A DNA stretch of 64,000 bases from positions 62,001-126,000 of the forward strand of contig WGMB01000017.1 of the NCBI GenBank assembly GCA_016125275.1. The letters are read 5' to 3'. The notes under the pieces were generated by a model. That model was not told the origin of the DNA. It searched no databases and saw only the letters and a list, made by a program, of their open reading frames with translations. This document shows, in pieces, positions 45,330-53,867 of this stretch (its first letter is position 1; every line of letters starts with the position of its first letter). The position numbers and the translations under genes are program-made. Origin of the DNA: Acidobacteriota bacterium (GTDB lineage Bacteria > Acidobacteriota > Terriglobia > Bryobacterales > UBA6623).

Positions 45330-46794
45330 GGTTGGCGACACCTCGCGTCGCTACGTTGTTTCTCGATGGCTGGGCCCGCCGCAGACGGATCACGAACAGG
45401 GCCCCCGACGAAGTGGGTTGATGAAAGAGCTCGCCGCCGAACGACCGCACAATGGCGCGCGAGACGTACAAGCCAAGGCCGGTAGCCTGCGAGGCGCTGC
45501 GGAACGGCTGGAAGAGTTGATCGGGTTCGCGCACGCCGGCCCCGGTGTCTTGGAATCGCACAAGCACCGTATCGTCTTCGGTCGTGCAGTCCACGCGGAT
45601 CTCTCGGCGCAACGAGGTCTCGACGGCGCGCAGGCTGTTGCGCCAGAGGTTCAGCAATACCTGCAAGAGGCTGTGATGGTCGATCCGCGCCAGCACGCCG
45701 GCGGGAATGCGCACGTCCAGGGTGGCGTCGGCTTCCTCGAGCGCCGGTTCCACGATCAAGTGCAGCTCGTTGACCACCGCGGCGATGTCGGTGGCGGCGC
45801 TCTCTCGATGGGACAACTCGGCCAGCTCGGCCGAAGCCGTGCGCTCCAGGCCTTCCACCAACGCCCCCAGCACCCGGAAATCCTCACTGTCGGAGACGCC
45901 CGGGCTGCGCCCTAGGTTGGAGTGGGCCACCGACGCCGCCGCGCTCAGATTGCGCACCTCATGCAGCACCGCGCCCACCAGCACCCGCGACGTGGCCAGC
46001 AGCGAATCCAGACCTACGCCTTCGCGTTCGCGGCGCTCTTCCGTCAAGTCCAGGACGATCGCCGCCAGTCTCTGACCGCCGGCGGTGCCGTAGGTGGAAA
46101 ACCAGACGTCGGCTGCCCACAGCGAGCCGTCCGCCCTCCGGCCGGTGCACTCCATGTTGGTGCGAAAGAAGCGCTTTCCGGAATCCAGCGGCACACGCCG
46201 CAGATCAGGCAGAAACTCCGCCAGATTGCGCTTGGCGAGCTCGTCCACCGGGCATCCCAGCAGACGCCCCGCGGCGCCGTTGGCGAGCAGGATGTTGAGC
46301 TTCGAGTCGACCGTGAAGATCGCCGCCGGGTTGCTCTCCACCAGGATGCGAAGCTGCTCCTCGGCGTCACGGCGCAGCTTGATCTCGGCTTCCAGCCTGG
46401 CCGAATACTCATCGGAGCGGCGCCGGCGCTCGATGAGCTCCTTGGTCAGCAGCCCCGAACAGGCGAAGGCGACGAACACCAGCACCTCCCGGGTCCAGAA
46501 GAAGTCGTCGTCGTCAAACGGGCCCAGCCGCTCCCGCAACACCGCGCACACCGCGGCAAGCAGCACCAACTGCCAACGACGCAGCGCCCCGGCGGAGACC
46601 AGGACCGGCAACATGTAGAGATAGCCCAGTGAGACGTTGGGCTTGACCTCATAGTCCGCGAAGGCGATCAGCGAAACCAGCGAAGCCGCCACCACCACAA
46701 CCGGGAGTCTGCGTTCGTCAGAGAACGAGGCGATACGGCGGAGAAAGAGCAGAGGTTTGGGGGCGCCGCCGGAAACAGCGTGCGTCTCGCTCAT
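45220..46794 (-). CDS. Membrane-bound PAS histidine kinase
   Basis: 524 residues. Three to four membrane helices in residues about 30-115 (PVVVVAASLVSLIAFA, SLGYLYMLPVLVSAG), a coiled linker, a PAS domain about 145-250 (LVESNPAAIFTVDSKLNILLAN), a HisKA-like helix with His278 in LHEVRNL, and a GHKL ATPase domain (VLLNLWRNSLRAV N-box, FQDTGAG, ATGLGLYVSRAIV). The signal is unknown. After FVIRLRRA the protein runs about 40 extra codons with an unusual charged tail lying across the start of the response regulator gene. The pair should be co-translated. Confidence 0.86.
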   Translation of the reverse strand: MSETHAVSGGAPKPLLFLRRIASFSDERRLPVVVVAASLVSLIAFADYEVKPNVSLGYLYMLPVLVSAGALRRWQLVLLAAVCAVLRERLGPFDDDDFFWTREVLVFVAFACSGLLTKELIERRRRSDEYSARLEAEIKLRRDAEEQLRILVESNPAAIFTVDSKLNILLANGAAGRLLGCPVDELAKRNLAEFLPDLRRVPLDSGKRFFRTNMECTGRRADGSLWAADVWFSTYGTAGGQRLAAIVLDLTEERREREGVGLDSLLATSRVLVGAVLHEVRNLSAAASVAHSNLGRSPGVSDSEDFRVLGALVEGLERTASAELAELSHRESAATDIAAVVNELHLIVEPALEEADATLDVRIPAGVLARIDHHSLLQVLLNLWRNSLRAVETSLRREIRVDCTTEDDTVLVRFQDTGAGVREPDQLFQPFRSASQATGLGLYVSRAIVRSFGGELFHQPTSSGALFVIRLRRAQPSRNNVATRGVANHEPIEPNATAQDAADQRADHRRPQPVSAGTDSSAGG

Positions 46795-46928
46795 TACGGC
46801 GCCTCGCAGGGTTGGGACATCAATGCCGGAACGCCTCTCGGCTCCGGAGGGCTCTTTGATTCCAACAACATCCCGGCCACAAGTCAGCCTATCTTTCGAT
46901 CATAGACCCGGCCGCAGCCGGGCGCAGG

Positions 46929-47348
46929 CTATTTGGCCAGATCGAGCACCAAGTGGAACTCGTCTTCGGTGACCGGCATCACGGACAAGCGGCTTTGCCG
47001 CACCAAGGCCATCTCGCGCAGCCGGTCGTCCTGCTTGATCTGTTCGAGCGTCACCGGCTTCTTGAGCTTCTTCACCGGTGCCAGGTCCACCACCACCCAG
47101 CGCTCGTCGTCGGTGGTGGGGTCCTGGTAGGACTCCTTCACGACCTTGGCGACGCCCACGATTTCCTTGCCCTCGTTGGAGTGGTAGTAGAGCACCTGGT
47201 CGCCCTTCTTCATCGCCTGCAGGTTGTTGCGGGCTTGGTAATTCCGTACGCCGTCCCAGAAGGTTTGGCCGTCCCGGACCAACGCGTCCCAGGCGTACTT
47301 GTGGGGTTCGGACTTCACCAGCCAGTACTGCTTCGTCTTCGTCGCCAT
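46929..47348 (-). CDS. EVE-domain protein
   Basis: 139 residues. KQYWLVKSEPHKYAWDAL, WDGVRNYQARNNLQAMKKGDQVLYYHS and GVAKVVKESYQDPT are conserved EVE (thymocyte nuclear protein 1-like) motifs. EVE domains bind modified bases in DNA or RNA; bacterial stand-alone members have no clear role. A TATCCT box 9 nt before the ATG suggests a minimal leader. It is close to, but separated by 28 nt from, the HOT gene stop side and reads in the same direction. Confidence 0.9.
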   Translation of the reverse strand: MATKTKQYWLVKSEPHKYAWDALVRDGQTFWDGVRNYQARNNLQAMKKGDQVLYYHSNEGKEIVGVAKVVKESYQDPTTDDERWVVVDLAPVKKLKKPVTLEQIKQDDRLREMALVRQSRLSVMPVTEDEFHLVLDLAK

Positions 47349-47357
47349 GAGTCTTTC

Positions 47358-47363
47358 AGGATA
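47358..47363 (-). promoter_or_regulatory. -10 box (TATCCT) of the EVE gene
   Basis: TATCCT ends 9 nt before the ATG at 47348. A leader of about 2-3 nt would result. Confidence 0.4.
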
Positions 47364-47376
47364 ACCGGCGCACGGC

Positions 47377-48654
47377 CTACCAGGCCGTCATCGCGTCCTC
47401 GAACATCTTCGCCAGATCGTCTTCGGTGAAGGGGCGCGGACACAGCTTGGTGACGCGGTGCTGCGGCAGCGCACCTTGCACCAGCTTGGGAATGTCGGCG
47501 CTGCTGTAGCCCACTCCCGAGAGCCCGTTGGGCACGTCCAGCCGCTGCATGAAGGCGGTGATGACGTCGGCCAGGATCTTGCCGGCGTCGGCGGGGTTGG
47601 CGCGGCTCACGTCCGCCCCCAGCGCCTCGGCCGCGGCCAGATGGCGCTCCGGGTTCGCCGAGGCAGTAAACCGAAATACCGCCGGGGCGTTCAGGATCAC
47701 GGAGACCCCGTGCGGCACCATCGGATGGTCCACTGAGTAGCCCGGCGGCATGTAGTCCCGCACCATGCCCGAAACCGGGTACGACATCCCGTGCGGCAAG
47801 TGGCAGCCGGCGTTGCCGAAGCCGATTCCTGCATAGGACGACGCCAACAGCATGTTGCCGCGCGCCTCATCGTCGCCGGGATCGGCCACGGCCCGCGGCA
47901 GATACTCCCGCACCATCCGCAGCGACTGCAGCGACCAGACGTCGCTGATCGGGTTGGAGCCCTGGTACGCCGGCCGCAACAGCGGCTTGTCCGGCGCTTG
48001 GCGGGACGTGTAAGGGATCGCCGTGTAGGACTCAATGGCGTGCGACAAGACGTCCAGACCGGCCGAAGCAGCGACCTGCGGCGGAAGCGTCAGCGTGTTT
48101 TGCGGGTCCAGATAGCCCAGCGTGGGCTTCAGGCGCCGGTGCGCGATGCCCGTCTTCACATGCATGTCCGAGAGGTCGAAGATCGAGACACCGGTGGTCT
48201 CCGAGCCCGTGCCGGCCGTCGTGGGGATCGCGTAGAGCGGCTTCAAAGGGCCCGGCACCGGCTTGCCCAGCCCGATGGGAGGGTTCACGTAGTCCAGAAA
48301 GTCCGCTGGATAAGTCGAGTAGAGGTTCGCCGCCTTGGCGGTGTCGATCGTCGAGCCGCCGCCCACCGCGACGAAAGCGTCAAAGCGGAACGATTCGGCA
48401 AAGGCGATCGCCTCGCGAAACGTCCGGTCGGTCGGCTCCACCCGGACCCGGTCGAACAGCTTCCAGGCGACGCCGTTGTCTTCCAGCGACTCCAGGGTCC
48501 TTTCCAGGGGCGGCAGTTGGGCGATATGCGGATCGGTGAGCACCATCACCAGGCGGGCGCCCGCTTCGGCGAGATCCATGCCGAGCTCGCGGGTCACGCC
48601 GAAGCCGTAGCGGATGCTCGAGGTCGCCAGCTCGACAGCGTATTCGTTGGCCAT
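47377..48654 (-). CDS. Hydroxyacid-oxoacid transhydrogenase, ADHFE1/HOT-like iron alcohol dehydrogenase
   Basis: 425 residues. Resembles the ADHFE1 subgroup of iron-containing alcohol dehydrogenases closely: GVTRELGMDL, VRVEPTDRTFREAIAFA, VAVGGGSTIDTAKAANLYS, IPTTAGTGSETTGVSIFD, HAIESYTAIPYTSR, PAYQGSNPISD and GNAGCHLPHGMSYPVSGM. HOT enzymes couple oxidation of 4-hydroxybutyrate (or similar) to semialdehyde with reduction of 2-oxoglutarate to 2-hydroxyglutarate, without free NAD. The metal ligands Asp and His are retained. It lies 26 nt after mmsA on the same strand, suggesting delivery of a semialdehyde. Bacterial substrate is inferred, not proven. Confidence 0.8.
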   Translation of the reverse strand: MANEYAVELATSSIRYGFGVTRELGMDLAEAGARLVMVLTDPHIAQLPPLERTLESLEDNGVAWKLFDRVRVEPTDRTFREAIAFAESFRFDAFVAVGGGSTIDTAKAANLYSTYPADFLDYVNPPIGLGKPVPGPLKPLYAIPTTAGTGSETTGVSIFDLSDMHVKTGIAHRRLKPTLGYLDPQNTLTLPPQVAASAGLDVLSHAIESYTAIPYTSRQAPDKPLLRPAYQGSNPISDVWSLQSLRMVREYLPRAVADPGDDEARGNMLLASSYAGIGFGNAGCHLPHGMSYPVSGMVRDYMPPGYSVDHPMVPHGVSVILNAPAVFRFTASANPERHLAAAEALGADVSRANPADAGKILADVITAFMQRLDVPNGLSGVGYSSADIPKLVQGALPQHRVTKLCPRPFTEDDLAKMFEDAMTAW

Positions 48655-48664
48655 ACGGTGTGTG

Positions 48665-48670
48665 AGTGTA
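48665..48670 (-). promoter_or_regulatory. -10-like box (TACACT) before the HOT gene
   Basis: TACACT is 10 nt before the ATG at 48654, within the 26-nt gap after mmsA. It could give a second, short-leader transcript of the HOT gene. Confidence 0.35.
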
Positions 48671-48680
48671 GCAATCCCTC

Positions 48681-50153
48681 TCAGAACTTCCGCGACCACT
48701 CCTCGGGCCAGCGCTCCACGACGACCTTCTCCTGGGTGAAGAACTGGATGCCGTCGCGGCCTTGGGCGTGCAGGTCGCCGAAGAAGCTGTCCTTCCAGCC
48801 GCTGAACGGGAAGAACGCCATCGGCGCGGCCACGCCGACGTTGATACCCACGTTGCCTACCTCGGCCTCATAGCGAAACTTCCGCGCCGCCCGGCCGGAC
48901 GACGTGAACAGGCAGGCCATGTTGCCGTAGGCCCCGGAATTGATGCGCTCCAGAGCCTCTTCCACCGTGGCGGCGGACATCATGCCCAGCACAGGGCCGA
49001 AGATCTCGGTGCGGGCGACCTCGCCTTCCGGCGGCAGTCCTTCGAGCAGCGTGGGCCGCACGAAGGAGCCGCGCTCCATGCCGGCAATGCGGGCCTGGCG
49101 GCCGTCCACGCGCACCCTGGCGCCTTCCGCGGCTGCCTTCCCGATGAGCGCCTCGATGCGCTCTTGACTCTGATGGTTGATCACCGGCCCCATCTCCACA
49201 CCTTGGTCGAGGCCGAAGCCGACTCGGCGAGAGGCGGTGATGTCCGCCATGGCCTCGCCGAACGGGCCGGCGGCGTCACCCACGGTGATGGCTAGCGAGG
49301 AGGCCAGGCAGCGCTGGCCGGCGCAGCCGAAGGCGCTGTCGGCGGCGATCTTCGCGGTCATTTCGAAGTCGGCGTCCGGCAACACCACAATCGGATTCTT
49401 GGCGCCGCCCTGGCATTGCACGCGCTTGCCGCTGGCGGCGGCGCGGGCGTAGACGTGCTTGGCGACGGCGGTGGAGCCTACGAAGCTGACGGCGCGGATC
49501 GTGGGGTGATCGAGCAGCGCGTTGACGGTCTCCCCCGCCCCATGCACCAAATTAATCACGCCCGCCGGAAAGCCCGCCTCGGCGCACAGTTGCACCAGCT
49601 TCTGCATCGTCAAGGGCACCTTTTCCGAGGGCTTGACGATCACGGAGTTGCCGCAGGCCACCGCGTACGGCAGGAACCACATTGGGATCATGCCGGGAAA
49701 GTTGAACGGCGCGATGATGGCGCAAACCCCCACCGGCTGCCGGATCATGAGCTCGTCGATGCCGCGGGCGATGTCCTCGGAGAATTGGCCTTGCAGCAGC
49801 GTCGGGACGCCGCAAGCGACCTCCACGTTTTCTACGGCCCGTTGCAGCTCGCCCTTGGATTCCGCCAGCGTCTTGCCGCACTCCAGCGTGATGGTTTTCG
49901 CGATCTCGTCGAAGTCCCGCTCGAGCAGGGCCTTGAGGCGGTAGAGGCTCTGGGCTCTCTCGAGAGCCGGTGTGCGCCGCCATTCGCGCTGGGCCTTGGC
50001 GGCGGCCTGTACGGCGACGTCCACGACGGCCGACGACGACAAGGGGGCCCGCGCGAGGATTTCGCCGGTGGCGGGATTGACGACGTCGATGGCGTCGCCG
50101 TCGACGGCGGAGTCGTGGCCGGCGACGAAGTTGGTCAACAGGGGTGCGCTCAT
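48681..50153 (-). CDS. mmsA: CoA-acylating (methyl)malonate-semialdehyde dehydrogenase
   Basis: 490 residues. Aldehyde dehydrogenase fold with the MmsA/IolA signatures: [53 protein letters not shown] and [13 protein letters not shown] with the catalytic Cys. It lacks the classic Glu general base, as in CoA-dependent members. It converts methylmalonate semialdehyde or malonate semialdehyde to propionyl-CoA or acetyl-CoA, in valine and inositol breakdown. It is followed at 26 nt by the HOT gene. Since IolC is also present, it could finish inositol catabolism, though it is 43 kb away. Confidence 0.88.
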   Translation of the reverse strand: MSAPLLTNFVAGHDSAVDGDAIDVVNPATGEILARAPLSSSAVVDVAVQAAAKAQREWRRTPALERAQSLYRLKALLERDFDEIAKTITLECGKTLAESKGELQRAVENVEVACGVPTLLQGQFSEDIARGIDELMIRQPVGVCAIIAPFNFPGMIPMWFLPYAVACGNSVIVKPSEKVPLTMQKLVQLCAEAGFPAGVINLVHGAGETVNALLDHPTIRAVSFVGSTAVAKHVYARAAASGKRVQCQGGAKNPIVVLPDADFEMTAKIAADSAFGCAGQRCLASSLAITVGDAAGPFGEAMADITASRRVGFGLDQGVEMGPVINHQSQERIEALIGKAAAEGARVRVDGRQARIAGMERGSFVRPTLLEGLPPEGEVARTEIFGPVLGMMSAATVEEALERINSGAYGNMACLFTSSGRAARKFRYEAEVGNVGINVGVAAPMAFFPFSGWKDSFFGDLHAQGRDGIQFFTQEKVVVERWPEEWSRKF

Positions 50154-50183
50154 GAGACGTTCCCGATTATGCCAAAGCCTTGA

Positions 50184-50189
50184 TAGAGT
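50184..50189 (+). promoter_or_regulatory. -10 box (TAGAGT) of the YceH-like gene
   Basis: TAGAGT is 10 nt before the ATG at 50200, with no ribosome site between. On the opposite strand CATAAT (50166-50171) is 12 nt before the mmsA start, so the 46-bp gap appears to hold two divergent short-leader promoters. Confidence 0.45.
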
Positions 50190-50199
50190 CAGGGATTGT

Positions 50200-50916
50200 A
50201 TGGACTATCGGACGATCCGTTCGGCGCCTCTGGCGCCCGGACAGCGCCAGAATCCCGTGCTCGATGAAGGCGTGGAGCTCTCCGCCGAAGAAGTCCGCGT
50301 GCTGGGCTGCCTGGTGGAGAAGGCGATCACGACGCCGGACTACTATCCCCTCACGCTGAACTCCCTGCTGGCCGCCTGCAATCAGAAGACGAGCCGCGAC
50401 CCGGTGGTGGAGTATGGCGAGAGCGAGGTTCTCGACGCCATCGACACGCTCAAGCAGAAGGGTTTGGCTTACCGCATCACCAGCTCGGACGGCGGCCGCG
50501 TCCCGCGCTACGAGCACAATTTCTTTGACGGTCTGCGGTTGGACAAGGCGCAGGGCGGAGCGCTGTGCGTGCTGCTGCTGCGCGGCCCGCAGACGGTGGG
50601 CGAGATTCGGCAGCGCACCGGCAGGATCTACCCCTTCGAGTCGCTGCAAGAGGTGGAACAGGCTCTGGAAGACCTGGCGACGAAGACGCCGCGGCCCTTG
50701 ACGGTGAAGCTCGAACGGCGGCCGGGCGAGAAGGAGGCGAGGTACGCGCACCTGCTGAGCGGAGAGCCCGCGGAGCCGCCGGCCTCGGCCGAATCGGTCG
50801 CGCCCTCGCGAGCGGCCGCCCGGGACGAACGGATCGAAGAGCTGGAAGCGCGAGTGGAGAAGCTCGAAGGGGACCTGGAGCGGCTTCGCGAGCAGTTGCA
50901 GGACCTGTTGGGCTGA
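50200..50916 (+). CDS. YceH/DUF480 family protein
   Basis: 238 residues from the ATG at 50200. [72 protein letters not shown] and [21 protein letters not shown] are YceH signatures, giving two winged-helix repeats. The C-terminal [22 protein letters not shown] is a coiled coil, suggesting dimerisation. Function in bacteria is unclear; a role in DNA binding is possible. It is divergent from mmsA. Confidence 0.9.
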   Translation: MDYRTIRSAPLAPGQRQNPVLDEGVELSAEEVRVLGCLVEKAITTPDYYPLTLNSLLAACNQKTSRDPVVEYGESEVLDAIDTLKQKGLAYRITSSDGGRVPRYEHNFFDGLRLDKAQGGALCVLLLRGPQTVGEIRQRTGRIYPFESLQEVEQALEDLATKTPRPLTVKLERRPGEKEARYAHLLSGEPAEPPASAESVAPSRAAARDERIEELEARVEKLEGDLERLREQLQDLLG

Positions 50917-50924
50917 GGACTTCC

Positions 50925-51797
50925 CTACCGAGCCAGCACGGAGAACCCTTCCGGACCGACGCCGAACCGTCGGCCCGCCCGTAAGGCCACAGCCTCGATG
51001 CGAGCGACGATCTCCTGCTGATAGCCCGGGTCGAGCCAGCGCTCTTCGCCCCGCACACCGGCCAGTCGCACCGCGGCCTCGCGCGTCGTCGCGCCGGCCC
51101 GCTTCACCGCCCGGACGTGCAAGGGGTCTCCGATGAGATCGAGGTCCGTCACTTCGAGCGCCAGCTCGGCCAAGCGCTCCGGGTTGCAGGGCAGCAACGG
51201 CGCAAGGGTGGCATGGACGGCGACGCCGGCCGCTCGCAACGCACGGATCGCGTCGAGCCGCTCCGCGGTGGTCTCGCAATGGGGCTCGTAGCGGCGCCGC
51301 ACGTCCTCATTGTCGGTAGTGAGGGAGAAGCTGACCCGCAGTCGCGTCCGCGCCGCCAAGCGTTCGAGCCTGTGCAAATCCCGCAAGACGAGCGGCGATC
51401 TGGTTTGGATGGCGACGACGGCCGGGGGGCGCTCGATCCAGGCGTCCAACACCCCAGGCATCAAGCGGTACTCGGCCTCAGCAGGCTGGTAGGGGTCGGT
51501 CAACGGCGAGCAGTAGATCCGGTGCTCGGGTCGCGTTTGCGTGGCCGCCAGGGCGGCGGCGTTGGCTTTGAAGGTGGTGTGCTGACCCCAACGCTCCCAG
51601 TCCTCGCGCCGCAGGCCGCCGTGGAGGCGCATCGTCGGGACGTAACAGTACAAGCAGCCGTAGGTGCAGTTGCGCGACGGGGTGACGGAGTGACTGAACC
51701 CGGCAGCCGCGATGAAACCGGAGGTGGGGCTCAAAATGGAACGGGCGGACGCCGTTCGAATGCGCCCGCCCGCCTCTGCAATCCCTTCCGGGCTCAC
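50925..51797 (-). CDS. Radical SAM protein, spore-photoproduct-lyase-like
   Basis: 290 residues with a GTG start (51795-51797). PSRNCTYGCLYCYVPTM carries the CxxxCxxC motif for the [4Fe-4S] cluster. YCSPLTDPYQPAE and IQTRSPLVLRDL and VSFSLTTDNEDVRRRYEPH are typical of the SPL-like (Rv2578c) group. Substrate unknown; DNA or other repair has been suggested for the group, not shown. It is not of the anSME sulfatase-maturase type and should not be counted as the sulfatase-activating enzyme. The next gene on the strand ends 4 nt upstream. Confidence 0.85.
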   Translation of the reverse strand: MSPEGIAEAGGRIRTASARSILSPTSGFIAAAGFSHSVTPSRNCTYGCLYCYVPTMRLHGGLRREDWERWGQHTTFKANAAALAATQTRPEHRIYCSPLTDPYQPAEAEYRLMPGVLDAWIERPPAVVAIQTRSPLVLRDLHRLERLAARTRLRVSFSLTTDNEDVRRRYEPHCETTAERLDAIRALRAAGVAVHATLAPLLPCNPERLAELALEVTDLDLIGDPLHVRAVKRAGATTREAAVRLAGVRGEERWLDPGYQQEIVARIEAVALRAGRRFGVGPEGFSVLAR

Positions 51798-51801
51798 CGC
51801 T

Positions 51802-52638
51802 TCATCGTAGGTTGACGGCGGCCGGCATGGACAGGAACCGCTTGAGAGCCGCCTGCGCTTCCTCGGAGCGGCCTTGCTGCAACAGGGCCTCCGCCAGGAT
51901 CAGCGTCGCCTTGGGATACGACCGTTCCGCGACGGACAGGTGCGTGACGGCTTCGTCCAGGCGCCGTCCCTGCTGCGAAAGCAGCGTGCCCAGGTTGTAG
52001 TGCGCGCCCGGCAGGGTCGGCGCCAGCTCCAGGGCCTTTTCGGCGTTGCGGATCGCAGCGTCCGGCTCGCCGATCTCCTGCAAGGCCACGGCGAGGTTGA
52101 TGTGCGGCAGCGGGGCGTTGGGGTCGAGATCCAGCGCGTGCTCGAACTGCTTGGCGGCGTCTTCCACCCGGCCCTGCTTGTAGTACTGAACGCCCAGGTT
52201 GTTCCGGGCCTCGATGAAGCTGGGGTGGATTTCGATGGCCTTCTCCAAGCGCTTGATGCCCTCCACGTCATCGCCCTCCTGGAAGGCGACCTGCGCCTTC
52301 TCCATCTCCCGGACGGCCTTGGCCGGCGGCGCATTCTTGAGCTGCGCCAGCGTCACGGTGCTGCCGGTGAACGACGGCGCCTTGGGCTGCTCGAGCAGAG
52401 GGTCGGTCTGGATCGGGTCGATCGGGTCACGCCAGGGATGGTCCTGCTGCGAGGGCGCGACCGGCGCGCCTCCCCAGAACGAACCGTTTCCGCGGTGCGA
52501 GGCATCGGTAATCTGTTCGTACGACGGCAGGGGACCGTATCCCTGGTTCTGCGCAGGCGCTACGCCTACCAGCGAGGTAATGACAACTGCAACGAAGAGC
52601 GCTTCCCGAGCGAAACGGGCGGTTAGAGTTGACGACAT
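51802..52638 (-). CDS. Secreted TPR protein
   Basis: 278 residues. Signal peptide (MSSTLTARFAREALFVAVVITSLVGVAPAQ). Residues about 30-95 form a linker rich in Pro, Gln and Asp; about 105-275 contain four to five TPR units (EARNNLGVQYYKQGRVEDAAKQF, PHINLAVALQEIGEPDAAI). A strong AGGAGG Shine-Dalgarno site is 11 nt before the ATG. Probably a periplasmic scaffold. The 384-nt region upstream is rich in inverted repeats and may control it. Confidence 0.82.
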   Translation of the reverse strand: MSSTLTARFAREALFVAVVITSLVGVAPAQNQGYGPLPSYEQITDASHRGNGSFWGGAPVAPSQQDHPWRDPIDPIQTDPLLEQPKAPSFTGSTVTLAQLKNAPPAKAVREMEKAQVAFQEGDDVEGIKRLEKAIEIHPSFIEARNNLGVQYYKQGRVEDAAKQFEHALDLDPNAPLPHINLAVALQEIGEPDAAIRNAEKALELAPTLPGAHYNLGTLLSQQGRRLDEAVTHLSVAERSYPKATLILAEALLQQGRSEEAQAALKRFLSMPAAVNLR

Positions 52639-52833
52639 TGGAATACAGTCCTCCTGTGTGGTCCCGTTAGGGACCGATTTTGGATGCGATACACCCCGAC
52701 CCAGTGCCCGCCGTGAGAGGCGCGCAGGTCGACTTCCAGAAAATGAACCGGGAATGATGAGGCTTCCCTCGCGGGAAACCGAGGCGGGCGATCAGCGAGG
52801 AGCCCGCCTGTCAGCGCTTTCAGAAAAGCGCCG

Positions 52834-52850
52834 AGTCGATGCCATCGACT
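52834..52850. promoter_or_regulatory. 17-nt perfect palindrome, possible operator
   Basis: AGTCGATG-C-CATCGACT has 8-bp arms around a single central base. It is about 200 nt upstream of the TPR gene start on the minus strand and suits a dimeric regulator. No regulator gene is adjacent. Confidence 0.45.
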
Positions 52851-52939
52851 ACACCCCCACTCTAGCGTGGGTGGAGCTCATGGGTCCAATACAAATTGCC
52901 TATTGAGGCTATTACTTCGGCGTTCGAAATTGGCGCCGA

Positions 52940-52979
52940 AATGAAACGGGGGAGCCCGGACTGCGGTCCGGCTCCCCGA
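52940..52979 (-). terminator. Terminator after the alpha/beta-hydrolase gene
   Basis: On the minus strand GGGGAGCC-GGAC-CGCA-GTCC-GGGCTCCCC forms a 12-bp stem with one bulge, followed by CGTTTCATTT. It lies 44 nt after the hydrolase stop. Confidence 0.65.
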
Positions 52980-53022
52980 TTTCAGAATACCGCGGGCTGT
53001 CAAGCGCCGCCGTCTCAAGGCC

Positions 53023-53817
53023 TTAGCGAGAGGGCGGCAAGCCCTCCAGGAACTCGCGCACGATGGAGTTGAAACGATCCGGCGTCTCAATATTCGCCAG
53101 ATGTCCCGCGTCGGGAATCTCCACAATCTTGGCGTGCCGGATCTTTCCGCCCCACTCGCGCGCTTCCGAGGCCGGCGTCAAAGCGTCCTCTTCGCCGGTG
53201 ACCACCAGCGTCGGCACGCGGATGTCCGACAGCAGCGCCGTGGAATCGCAACGCCCGCCGAGAGCCAGTGACAGGGCTGCGATCGCCTCCGGCGGCGTCG
53301 ATTCGATCATGCCGCGCACACGGTCCACGATCTTGCGGCGCCGCTTCAGCGTGGTAGCTCCCAGCACGCGGGGGATCATTCGCTCGGCGATCGCGGCCGA
53401 ACCCTCGTTCAGGGCCACATCGGCCATCTCCTGGCGCCCTTTTCGGCCTTCCGGGGAATCCGCCGCGGCGCGCGTATCGGCCAGGATCAGCCCCCGCAGG
53501 CGATCCGGGTAGAGCCGGGCAAAGGCCAGCGCGGCATAACCGCCCATGGAGACGCCGCCGACCACGGCGGTCTGGATGTGCAGGGCGTCCATCAGGCCGA
53601 CGGCCAAGTCCGCCAAGCCGTCGATAGACACTTCCGCCGACTCCGAATTCCCCACTCCCGGAGCGTCGAACGACACGACCCGAGCCCCTTTGGCAAGCTC
53701 CTTGTTCTGCTCCGCGTACATCGTACGGTTGAGCGGGAACGCGTGAATCAACAACAGCGGAATCCCGCTGCCGAAAGAGTCGTAGCCGACCCGCCGATCG
53801 CCGATAGTGGCTTGCAT
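53023..53817 (-). CDS. Alpha/beta-hydrolase
   Basis: 264 residues. LLLIHAFPLNRTMY gives the oxyanion region, VGGVSMGGYAAL the nucleophile elbow (GxSxG) and HLANIETPDRF the catalytic His; TGEEDALTP contains the acid. It resembles 3-oxoadipate enol-lactonase and related esterases, but substrate cannot be fixed. It is followed by a strong terminator and is divergent from nagA across 50 bp. Confidence 0.8.
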   Translation of the reverse strand: MQATIGDRRVGYDSFGSGIPLLLIHAFPLNRTMYAEQNKELAKGARVVSFDAPGVGNSESAEVSIDGLADLAVGLMDALHIQTAVVGGVSMGGYAALAFARLYPDRLRGLILADTRAAADSPEGRKGRQEMADVALNEGSAAIAERMIPRVLGATTLKRRRKIVDRVRGMIESTPPEAIAALSLALGGRCDSTALLSDIRVPTLVVTGEEDALTPASEAREWGGKIRHAKIVEIPDAGHLANIETPDRFNSIVREFLEGLPPSR

Positions 53818-53854
53818 GCGTCGTGTTGTTGCCGAGAAAACCGCTGTGCCAAAC

Positions 53855-53860
53855 TACGGT
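53855..53860 (+). promoter_or_regulatory. -10-like box (TACGGT) before nagA
   Basis: TACGGT ends 7 nt before the ATG at 53868. No ribosome site is seen, so a leaderless start is plausible. Confidence 0.35.
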
Positions 53861-53867
53861 CCGAACG

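Larger units (their letters stand above)
52639..53022. other. Gene-free region with stacked inverted repeats
   Basis: No coding gene is seen. It carries the AGGAGG site and leader of the TPR gene, a GGTCCC-GTTA-GGGACC hairpin (52660-52675) in that leader, a GCGCTTT-CAGA-AAAGCGC hairpin (52814-52831), a perfect 17-nt palindrome of 8-bp arms around one base (52834-52850), CCCAC/GTGGG arms at 52856-52871, an AT-rich stretch (about 52885-52925) that may hold a minus-strand promoter, a TTCGGCG/CGCCGAA pair (52916-52940) and a terminator (52940-52979). The palindromes look like operator sites upstream of the TPR gene. No known riboswitch consensus was recognised. Confidence 0.5.

Noticed and set aside
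50925-51797. Radical SAM gene as the sulfatase maturase (anSME)
   Set aside because: Its motif set is that of the spore-photoproduct-lyase-like group, with no C-terminal SPASM cysteine cluster.
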